From an uncultured Clostridia bacterium (GTDB lineage: Bacteria; Bacillota; Clostridia; Oscillospirales; QAMX01): DNA of 55,839 nt. Location: the NCBI GenBank assembly GCA_944376195.1, contig CALWBW010000009.1, positions 1-55,839 of the forward strand, written 5' to 3'. Under the pieces are notes generated by a model that saw nothing but the letters and a program-made list of their open reading frames with translations, had not been told where the DNA came from and made no database searches. Below, in pieces: positions 49,242-55,839 of this stretch (its first letter is position 1; every line of letters begins with the position of its first letter). Made by a program: the position numbers and the translations under genes.

Positions 49242-49928
49242 ATGAAAAGAAAACTCCTATGGAGGCTCATCGCTGCCTTCTTTGCCCTACTCATTGTCTG
49301 TACTGTGATCGCAAATGCCGTATATAACGCAAAACTGCCCGTCGTGACGCTTACTTCGGCCGCCACCATGACGTTGGAAGAAAGTACGACTGTCGCCGGG
49401 GATGTCTACGAGGAAGGCGGCACGCTTTACGTCCGATACAGTCTGTCGGCGGAGGATCGGGAGAAATATGAGACGCCCGATGTGGGAAAGGCCAGCGTGA
49501 AAACCGTCGTAACGGACGCGGAAACGGGCAATGAGTCGCTTTTGAGCGAATCGCTGGATTTATATGCCTATACGTATCATTATAATGAGGGAACCGGCCT
49601 GTTTGACGTTGTGGCCGAGGTGGCGCCGCCGGTGGGCGAACTGGTTTTTCGCGAGGGCGCAACGGTGGATCTTGCAGTCGGCGTGTATGTCCCGTATACC
49701 ACCGTGGTTCCGTCGTACTGCCTGCGCAGCGATGCAGAGGGTGATTTCATTTTCGTGCTCGGGGAGCAGAAATCCCTTTTTGGCGTGGAAAATTATGTGC
49801 TTCGCATGAGTACCGAGGTAGAAGCGCGCAGTGGGATGTATGTGGCGTTATCCTATTTCACCACGGATCCGATCGTTGCAACGTCCAGCCTGCCGATTGA
49901 ATCGGGCGATGTGGTGGTGGTGCGGTGA
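49242..49928 (+). CDS. Membrane-fusion-like (MacA/HlyD C-terminal type) protein, shortened
   Basis: The 228-residue protein has one N-terminal membrane anchor (LIAAFFALLIVCTVIANAV) and an external beta domain. Its second half, VPYTTVVPSYCLRSDAEGDFIFVLGE...IESGDVVVVR, follows the closing barrel of periplasmic adaptor proteins. The coiled-coil and lipoyl regions of a full adaptor appear to be missing. The ATG at 49242 follows AAGGAG by 8 nt. It abuts the MacB-like permease gene (one nucleotide gap), so the two should act together on the outer face of the membrane. Confidence 0.7.
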   Translation: MKRKLLWRLIAAFFALLIVCTVIANAVYNAKLPVVTLTSAATMTLEESTTVAGDVYEEGGTLYVRYSLSAEDREKYETPDVGKASVKTVVTDAETGNESLLSESLDLYAYTYHYNEGTGLFDVVAEVAPPVGELVFREGATVDLAVGVYVPYTTVVPSYCLRSDAEGDFIFVLGEQKSLFGVENYVLRMSTEVEARSGMYVALSYFTTDPIVATSSLPIESGDVVVVR

Positions 49929-49929
49929 T

Positions 49930-50988
49930 ATGAAAAGATGGATGAGTTTGATCGTCAGCATCGTCTTGCTCGCAGCGCTGTTTGTGATGCACGGCAGCGT
50001 AGCGCGCGACGCAGTTGCCACGCTGCCGGACGCGGCGCTGGCCACTGCGCTGCCGCCGGTTTCCATACAACTGTTTTCCAATCTGAAAACGCCGGCGTCT
50101 CCGATTCTGACACAGGAGGGGTATGTCGGACTGGAGAGCGTGACAGCCTATTACACGACCTCCGATGCGCCGGAACTTTTCGGCTTGACGATGCTGTATG
50201 GTGGTTTTACGCCGTGGGAGGAGGATAGTGTTGTCATCGGGACCGATCTGGCAGTCGCGGTATTCCTGACGGAAGACGCGGTGGGGCAGACCCTTGCGTA
50301 CAACGGGCGCGACTACACGGTCTGCGGCGTTTATGCCCGGCCCGATTCTCTGCTCGCGCGTGTGTCCCAGACGCCGGCGCCAATCGTTTTTCTGCCGCTT
50401 GCAGCTTATCCTGACCAAAACGCGGTTGCTGGTGAAATTTTAATGAGCTGCGCGGGTGCGCCCAGTACCGAGAGCGTTGCGGCTGTGCTGGAAGCGCAGT
50501 TCAACGTGCGCCTGACCGTCTATAGCGCCTATCATTTTGGTGAGACACGCCGCCTTGCGCAGCAGAGCGCGTCGCTGCTGTGGCTGCTGTCGGCGCTGAC
50601 CTTCTGGGGCCTCTCTGTGTGGTGGGGGATCCAGCGGGTGCTGCGGCTTATAAACGCCCTGAAAGCCGACGCCATCCGCACGACGCCTGTCGGACACAGG
50701 CGGGAACTTGTGCTTTGCGTGGTGGCGCTGGCCTGTTTTGCTGCCGGAACGGTTTGGTTGTGCTGCTCGGGATTTGTACTTTTCCTGCCGCAGGATTTGA
50801 TTACCCGTGATGGCAGTGTGATCGAGTATATCATCGGCAATTTTCAGCTGGAGAACCTGAGAATGGATCAGTTCCTCTGCGCGTTCTCCACCCGCGTGAA
50901 GACAGTGCTCACATTATTGGTCCTCTGCGCGGCGGTCGTACTTTGGAGGATTGCGTATCAGATGAAAACCATACTCAAGGGCCTTTAA
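49930..50988 (+). CDS. MacB-like permease without ATPase domain
   Basis: In the 352-residue protein a first helix (SLIVSIVLLAALFVM) is followed by a MacB-type extracytoplasmic domain, recognisable by VVIGTDLAVAVF, DAVGQTLAYNGRDYTVCGVYA and APIVFLPLAAYP. Three C-terminal helices come next, as in MacB/FtsX. No ATPase is fused or encoded nearby in this operon besides the exporter. The expected ATPase partner is either the exporter subunit, the importer ATPase or a gene elsewhere. It is the last gene before the strong terminator. The ATG lies 1 nt after the previous stop. Confidence 0.78.
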   Translation: MKRWMSLIVSIVLLAALFVMHGSVARDAVATLPDAALATALPPVSIQLFSNLKTPASPILTQEGYVGLESVTAYYTTSDAPELFGLTMLYGGFTPWEEDSVVIGTDLAVAVFLTEDAVGQTLAYNGRDYTVCGVYARPDSLLARVSQTPAPIVFLPLAAYPDQNAVAGEILMSCAGAPSTESVAAVLEAQFNVRLTVYSAYHFGETRRLAQQSASLLWLLSALTFWGLSVWWGIQRVLRLINALKADAIRTTPVGHRRELVLCVVALACFAAGTVWLCCSGFVLFLPQDLITRDGSVIEYIIGNFQLENLRMDQFLCAFSTRVKTVLTLLVLCAAVVLWRIAYQMKTILKGL

Positions 50989-51029
50989 ACTGAAATTTGC
51001 GCGAAAGCCAGAAACCGTTTGCCTAAAAT

Positions 51030-51104
51030 CATGACCCCGAACGTTTTGGGAAAGAACCCTTGTGGGAGCTTTTCCGCTTCAAACGTTCGGGATCATGTTT
51101 TTTT
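51030..51104 (+). terminator. Strong terminator closing the peptide cluster
   Basis: CATGACCCCGAACGTTT (51030-51046) pairs with AAACGTTCGGGATCATG (51081-51097), with one mismatch, around a loop that holds a nested hairpin; T7 follows. It is the only clear intrinsic terminator after 30264 in this orientation. Confidence 0.88.
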
Positions 51105-51209
51105 GATGGGATACATCGAGCATTCGACCTGTTTGCCATTGCGTTTGCCGGAATGAGAGAAAAATATTTTTACGGCGCGGTTTTATTATTTAACGCCGCT
51201 TCTACGAAT

Positions 51210-52121
51210 TTACATGGTGGAAAAGGATGGGGAAGAAGTCGTCGTCTCACGCAAGAGCGTTTCGAGAAGAGAAAGAAACAGACGCGCCGGCTGATGGATG
51301 GAAGCGCTGTGGTATACTACGCCAAAGGACAAAGGATCGAATTCGGGCATGGGAATATAACGGAGGTTCGGCATACGGGCGGGTTTTAAATCCGGCATCA
51401 CCGCGCAGGCATAGCCGGAGGCAATCAGCGTATAGGCAATGTCAAGGCTGTCACAGAAGAGCAGCTGATCCGGGCTCCGTCCGGAGAGAACCCGGCTTTG
51501 AATGGCAAACAGGGAAGGCGGATAAGACGGCGGCGGACAGGTTGCGATACGTCCGGCACTTTGAAGCTGGGCAAGCGTGAGCGCTTCGCGGGCTGCAAAC
51601 GGATGGCTTCGGTCACAGACAAAAACCAGAGGGCAACGCACCAATTCCCGAAAAACAGCCTTCTGCGGCGTTGAATCCTGAAAGGTAAGCAAAAGCTGAA
51701 TATCATCTTCCTCCAATAAATTTTCCAAAGAAGCGGAGGGAATCAGACGCAGAACGGGGAGCAGGTCGGGCGCCTCTTGCCGAAGTCTTGCCAGCGCCGG
51801 TTCCAAAAGCCGCAATTCCAGAAAATTGCGGCAGCCGATCCCCAGCCGCAGCGGAAAGGATTCCCGGCATTCTCTTACACGTGCTTTGGACACGCCGGAA
51901 AGCTTTAAAATTTCGCTGGCGTATTGTGTGAAGAGCTGGCCGGCTTCCGTCAGGCGAACGCTTTTGCTGGTTCGATAAAAAAGCTTTGCGCCCAGTTCGT
52001 CTTCCAACGTATTGATCTGGTGGCTGACGGCGGGCTGTGTGATTTGCAGTTGCTCCGCGGCTCGCGAAAAATTTAAAAAGTTCGCGACGGAGAGAAATGT
52101 CTCTAATTGTGTGGTATTCAA
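51210..52121 (-). CDS. LysR-family transcriptional regulator
   Basis: The 303-residue protein has the LysR winged helix at the front (TTQLETFLSVANFLNFSRAA, QPAVSHQINTLEDELGAKLF) followed by a periplasmic-binding-like effector domain (PLRLGIGCRNFLELRLLEPAL through the end). It begins with TTG at 52121, 9 nt after GGAGG, and not with the ATG at 52217, which would add sequence without family similarity. It is transcribed away from the MarR-ABC operon, and LysR proteins often control the divergent gene. The effector is unknown. Confidence 0.88.
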   Translation of the reverse strand: MNTTQLETFLSVANFLNFSRAAEQLQITQPAVSHQINTLEDELGAKLFYRTSKSVRLTEAGQLFTQYASEILKLSGVSKARVRECRESFPLRLGIGCRNFLELRLLEPALARLRQEAPDLLPVLRLIPSASLENLLEEDDIQLLLTFQDSTPQKAVFRELVRCPLVFVCDRSHPFAAREALTLAQLQSAGRIATCPPPSYPPSLFAIQSRVLSGRSPDQLLFCDSLDIAYTLIASGYACAVMPDLKPARMPNLRYIPMPEFDPLSFGVVYHSASIHQPARLFLSLLETLLRETTTSSPSFSTM

Positions 52122-52207
52122 AAAAATCGCCTCCGTATTCCAAGATATTACGCAAAGTATCACAAAAGTCAATAAATTATCTTTATAGATGATAACAGAT
52201 TTGAATT

Positions 52208-52235
52208 TCACATGCAAGGATGTCGGTGCTATAAT
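52208..52235 (+). promoter_or_regulatory. Promoter of the MarR-ABC operon
   Basis: TTCACA, 16 nt and a perfect TATAAT (52230-52235) are seen, 57 nt before the start. The region is shared with the divergent LysR gene. Confidence 0.65.
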
Positions 52236-52292
52236 AACGAAGAAATATCAAGTGCAAAACAATTTACAGCTTAACAGACGGAGGTGAGCGTG

Positions 52293-52805
52293 GTGGAAAC
52301 CGTGAAAACCGATCAGAATATGTTAATGCTGGAAAGCCGTAGAATTGGAGTATTGCTGGAATTCTTGGGTGATCGGCTAACGGCTGCGCGGGGATTATCT
52401 GCGACGCAGGCCCAAATGCTGCTGTATATCTTACGGTATGTGAAGCAGGGAACTTCGCTGACGGAAATTCATCGGGAATTCGGATATTCTTTGGCAGCTC
52501 TGAGTAATATTTTAAAGCGCTTGCGGAATCATGGATATGTGCGGGTAGAGTCTTGTTTGGAAGACAACCGATGTAAGAAAATTTATGCAACGCAAGAAGC
52601 TGTGGATTTAGAGCCGTTTTTAAAAGACAGCGTACAAAAAGTTTACGGCCAGGCATATCAGGGATTTTCCGACTGGGAACTTGCGGAGTTGGATCGCCTG
52701 CAAAAGAAAGTTCTAGGAAATTTGTCTGCCGAAAAAGAACGACACAAGGCGACTGAAAGGAGTGGGGCTTATGAGAAAAGTTCTGCAACAATTGAAGCAG
52801 TATAA
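52293..52805 (+). CDS. MarR-family transcriptional regulator
   Basis: The 170-residue protein has the winged-helix pattern of MarR: LSATQAQMLLYILRYV, TSLTEIHREFGYSLAALSNILKRLRNHGYVRVESCLEDNRCKKIYAT, with the Asp-Asn-Arg-Cys-Lys-Lys wing. It is probably the local repressor of the two ABC genes that follow. Starts are GTG codons; 52293 lies 8 nt after GGAGG and 52290 is equally possible. The end overlaps the ABC gene by 35 nt, which ensures coupled translation. Confidence 0.85.
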   Translation: METVKTDQNMLMLESRRIGVLLEFLGDRLTAARGLSATQAQMLLYILRYVKQGTSLTEIHREFGYSLAALSNILKRLRNHGYVRVESCLEDNRCKKIYATQEAVDLEPFLKDSVQKVYGQAYQGFSDWELAELDRLQKKVLGNLSAEKERHKATERSGAYEKSSATIEAV

Positions 52806-54510
52806 ACGAGCAACTTTTTTATGTATTGCCATGGCAGCTTTGGAAGTGGTTGTGGAAATTCTGCTGCCCTTTGTCACGGCACAAATTATTGATAAAGGTT
52901 TGGAAGCGGGTAATTTGCCGGCGGTATACCGTTATGGAATTCTGATGATCGTTATGGCGTTCCTCAGCCTGATTTTCGGAGCGTTTGCCGGAAAGTTTGC
53001 GGCAAGTTCCTCATCCGGCTTTGCAGCCAATCTTCGGGAAGCAATTTATGCAAAAATTCAAACGTTTTCCTTTTCCAACATTGATAAATTCAGCGTTCCC
53101 GGTCTGGTAACCCGTATGACCACCGATATTACCAATATTCAAAACGCTTTTATGATGGTCATTCGCATTGCAGTTCGTGCACCTTTAATGTTGATTTTCA
53201 GCTATGCGATGTGCCTTTACATCAGTCCGCGATTGAGCGCGATGTTTTTGTTTGCTGTGGTATTTCTTGTTGCGGTGATTGGCTCCATTATGGTAGTCAC
53301 AATGAAAATTTTTAACCGGGTGTTCCGGAAATATGATGATTTGAACGCCAGCGTTCAGGAGAATATTTCCGCGATCCGCGTGGTAAAGGCGTTTGTCCGG
53401 GAGAAATATGAAAACGAAAAGTTTTCTAAAGCTTCGTCAAATCTTTACCGCATGTTTGTCAAGGCCGAAGGCTTGCTTGCGTTCAACAACCCGGCTATGA
53501 TGCTGGCGATTTATTTTTGTATTATTTCTGTATCCTGGTTCGGCGCGCAGTTTATTGTGGAAGGTACGCTGACAACCGGAGATTTGACCAGCTTGTTTAG
53601 TTACATCATGTCTCTGCTGATGAGCTTAATGATGCTTTCCATGGTGGTTGTCATGATCAGTATGTCCTTGGCCAGCGTCCGGCGTATTGGGGAAGTGTTG
53701 GACGAAACGCCGGATCTTGCGGCACCCGAAAAACCGGTTATGGAAGTGAAGGATGGCAATATTGTTTTTGATCACGTAAGTTTCTCTTATAAGCACGGCA
53801 GTGGGAAAAACGCCTTATCTGATATTAATTTGCGGATTCGTTCCGGAGAGATCATCGGCGTGATCGGCGGCACGGGCTCCGGGAAGAGTAGCCTGGTGAA
53901 CCTGATTTGCCGGCTTTACGATGTAAACCAGGGTTCCGTCAGTGTCGGCGGCGTAGATGTTCGGCAATACGATACGGAAGTATTGCGCAACCAGGTGTCG
54001 GTTGTGCTTCAAAAGAACACCCTGTTTTCCGGTACAATCTTGGAAAATCTGCGTTGGGGAAATCCTGACGCGACAGACGAAGAGTGCCAGGCTGCCTGTC
54101 GTGCGGCTTGTGCCGACGAATTTATTGAGCGGCTGCCGGATGGCTATGAAACCCGGATTGAGCGGGGCGGCGCGAACGTTTCCGGCGGACAGAAGCAGCG
54201 GCTTTGCATTGCCCGAGCGCTTTTGAAAAAACCAAAAGTCCTGATCCTGGACGACTCTACCAGTGCGGTGGATACCGCGACAGACGCCAAAATCCGTGAT
54301 GCCTTCGCCCGTAAAATTCCGGGGACGACGACCATCATCATTGCACAGCGTATTTCCAGCGTGGAACACGCCGATCGCATTCTGGTTTTGGATGGGGGCC
54401 GTGTAAATGCGTTTGATACGCATGAAAATTTGTTAAAAACAAATGCCATTTACCAGGAGATTTATGAATCCCAGGTAAAAGGCGGCGGCGACTTTGATCA
54501 GCCGGCGTGA
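52771..54510 (+). CDS. ABC multidrug exporter half-transporter
   Basis: The 579-residue protein has six membrane helices, then Walker A GGTGSGKSS, signature NVSGGQKQRLCIARAL, Walker B VLILDDSTSAVD and switch region IIIAQRISSV (Gln in place of the common His). The Asp-Asp after Walker B in place of the catalytic Asp-Glu suggests this is the degenerate ATP site partner of a heterodimer, as in BmrC- or TM287-type exporters. AAGGAG lies 8 nt before the ATG at 52771. The second half-transporter follows after 14 nt. Confidence 0.93.
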   Translation: MRKVLQQLKQYKRATFLCIAMAALEVVVEILLPFVTAQIIDKGLEAGNLPAVYRYGILMIVMAFLSLIFGAFAGKFAASSSSGFAANLREAIYAKIQTFSFSNIDKFSVPGLVTRMTTDITNIQNAFMMVIRIAVRAPLMLIFSYAMCLYISPRLSAMFLFAVVFLVAVIGSIMVVTMKIFNRVFRKYDDLNASVQENISAIRVVKAFVREKYENEKFSKASSNLYRMFVKAEGLLAFNNPAMMLAIYFCIISVSWFGAQFIVEGTLTTGDLTSLFSYIMSLLMSLMMLSMVVVMISMSLASVRRIGEVLDETPDLAAPEKPVMEVKDGNIVFDHVSFSYKHGSGKNALSDINLRIRSGEIIGVIGGTGSGKSSLVNLICRLYDVNQGSVSVGGVDVRQYDTEVLRNQVSVVLQKNTLFSGTILENLRWGNPDATDEECQAACRAACADEFIERLPDGYETRIERGGANVSGGQKQRLCIARALLKKPKVLILDDSTSAVDTATDAKIRDAFARKIPGTTTIIIAQRISSVEHADRILVLDGGRVNAFDTHENLLKTNAIYQEIYESQVKGGGDFDQPA

Positions 54511-54524
54511 AAGGGGGAAGCAAG

Positions 54525-55839
54525 ATGACAAAACAGAGACCTTCCAAAACGGCTTATATACCGCTACTGAAGCGAACGATAGGCTATATGCTTCATTATT
54601 ATAAAATTCCATTTATTGTGGTGGTGTGCTGCATTGTAATCAATGCCGTCACGACCGTGATCGGCGCAACTTTCCCGCAGACGCTGGTCGACGATTACAT
54701 TGTTCCCATGCTTGCCGATGGTTCGCGGGACTTCAGCGGACTCTTCCACAGTTTGGTTCGCCTGGCCTGCATTATGACGGTGGGAATTGCTGCGGCGTTT
54801 GGCTATAACCGCATTATGGTCAATGTTGGACAGGGTACAATGCGCCGTCTGCGTGACGATTTGTTCAGTAAGATGGAGTCGCTGCCGATTAAATATTTTG
54901 ACACACACTCCCATGGAGATATCATGTCTGTGTATACGAACGATGTGGATACTCTGCGACAGCTTTTAAGCCAAAGTATTCCCCATGTTATTAATTCGGT
55001 GATTTCCATGGTTGCCACTTTGGTGACGATGATTGTGTTAAATCCTGTTTTGACGATCATTTCTCTGCTCACTGCGGCCGTCATGTTGCTGGTGACGACG
55101 CAGTTTTCAAAACTGTCCGGAAAGTACTATGTGCGTCAGCAGCAGGATCTGGGTGCTGTGGACGGATTTATTGAGGAAATGCTGGATGGCCAGAAAGTGG
55201 TGAAGGTATTCTGCCATGAAGAGGCGGCAATCGCGGATTTTAAAAAGGTGAATGATTCGCTACGGGACAGCGCCGATCGCGCCAACCGTTATGCAAACCT
55301 GTTGATGCCGGTAAACAACAATATCGGTTGGTTGAGTTATGCGTTGGTCGCGATTATTGGCGCCGTTTTGGGAATCAATGGTCTGGCCGGCGTGACGCTT
55401 GGTACGGTAATTACGTTTGTCGGACTGAATAAGAGCTTTACCAACCCGATCTCTCAGGTGAGCCAGCAGGTGAACTTTGTGATTACGGCTGCAGCCGGTG
55501 CGCAGCGCGTGTTTGATTTGATGGACGAAATGCCGGAAAAAGACGAAGGGTATGTCGAATTGGTCAATGCGAAGGAAGACGCAGCGGGACAGATCACGGA
55601 GACGCCGGAACGCACCAATCTTTGGGCCTGGCGCCATCCGCATAAGGCCGACGGTACGGTGACTTATACGAAGCTGGAAGGCGGCGTGGTGTTCGACGAC
55701 GTGGATTTCGGATACGACGAAGAAAAATTGGTGTTGCATCATATCAGCCTGTGGGCGAAACCGGGACAGAAGATCGCGTTCGTTGGCGCTACCGGCGCGG
55801 GAAAGACTACCATTACGCATTTGCTTAACCGTCTCTATG
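54525..55839 (+). CDS. ABC multidrug exporter half-transporter (cut by right edge)
   Basis: About 438 codons are seen from ATG 54525 (AAAGGGGGAAG upstream). The N-terminal membrane domain (six helices, SMVATLVTMIVLNPVLT, GKYYVRQQQDLGAVDGFIEEML) is typical of the longer partner of heterodimeric exporters. It includes an insert of some 30 residues before the ATPase (about residues 345-385), and Walker A GATGAGKTT lies near the edge. The catalytic part beyond is outside the window, so its ATP site cannot be judged. It should pair with the preceding half-transporter under MarR control. Confidence 0.93.
   Translation, partial: MTKQRPSKTAYIPLLKRTIGYMLHYYKIPFIVVVCCIVINAVTTVIGATFPQTLVDDYIVPMLADGSRDFSGLFHSLVRLACIMTVGIAAAFGYNRIMVNVGQGTMRRLRDDLFSKMESLPIKYFDTHSHGDIMSVYTNDVDTLRQLLSQSIPHVINSVISMVATLVTMIVLNPVLTIISLLTAAVMLLVTTQFSKLSGKYYVRQQQDLGAVDGFIEEMLDGQKVVKVFCHEEAAIADFKKVNDSLRDSADRANRYANLLMPVNNNIGWLSYALVAIIGAVLGINGLAGVTLGTVITFVGLNKSFTNPISQVSQQVNFVITAAAGAQRVFDLMDEMPEKDEGYVELVNAKEDAAGQITETPERTNLWAWRHPHKADGTVTYTKLEGGVVFDDVDFGYDEEKLVLHHISLWAKPGQKIAFVGATGAGKTTITHLLNRLY

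Noticed and set aside
51060-51389. Plus-strand frame of 109 codons after the cluster terminator
   Set aside because: It overlaps the terminator and the antisense of the LysR gene and has no ribosome site.

Overview
The window looks like chromosome of a spore-forming Gram-positive bacterium of the class Clostridia. The evidence is the set of CotF-type coat proteins with sigma-G-like promoters, Sec lipoproteins with lipoboxes, AGGAGG ribosome sites, clostridial sigma-A promoters, and a Clo7bot-type peptide gene cluster. Composition is about 50-55% GC over most of the window and visibly more AT-rich at about 30.0-34.3 kb. I cannot name the species; an Oscillospiraceae/Ruminococcaceae-like gut or anaerobic lineage is an inference. 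I see no tRNA, rRNA, CRISPR array or transposase.

Left part (1-29.9 kb), mostly housekeeping and carbohydrate metabolism: a partial Gfo/Idh/MocA oxidoreductase, yfbR, an epimerase-MATE pair, a DUF4867 gene divergent from galM, a Pr6Pr-type membrane protein, a GH10 xylanase without signal peptide, a CotF-like gene, a CPA2 antiporter, a hexokinase-pgi-phosphoglucomutase operon (glucose to G6P, F6P and G1P), a two-gene CotF-like operon, a gltX-glnS operon, a lipoprotein, an AEC transporter, an M28 peptidase with a small P-loop kinase, a MacB/FtsX-type ABC fusion, an XRE/zinc-ribbon/methyltransferase fusion and a two-component system.

Centre (30.0-51.1 kb), the most interesting part: a roughly 21 kb array of same-strand genes between a near-consensus promoter (TTGACA-N17-TATGAT at 30045) with a structured, terminator-bearing leader and one strong terminator at about 51.1 kb. 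It contains a PaaK/CapK-like adenylate-forming protein, a radical SAM/SPASM peptide maturase (CcpM-like), a TIGR04066-like maturation protein, an acyl-carrier-like protein without the phosphopantetheine serine, three Cys-rich Clo7bot-family precursors, SIX paralogous solute-binding lipoproteins interleaved with the precursors, an ABC exporter, a cytoplasmic subtilisin-like protease, a MalF/MalG-type permease pair, and a MacA-like/MacB-like pair without an ATPase. The likely order of events is radical SAM modification of the Cys-rich core, leader removal by the subtilase and export by the ABC protein. The role of the solute-binding array and importer permeases is unknown. They may recapture, sense or be loaded with the peptide or a sugar-like ligand. 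This coupling of a RiPP to a diversified binding-protein array is the best candidate for an undescribed system.

Right part (51.2-55.8 kb): a LysR regulator divergent from a MarR-ABC-ABC multidrug exporter operon. The second ABC half-transporter is cut by the window edge.
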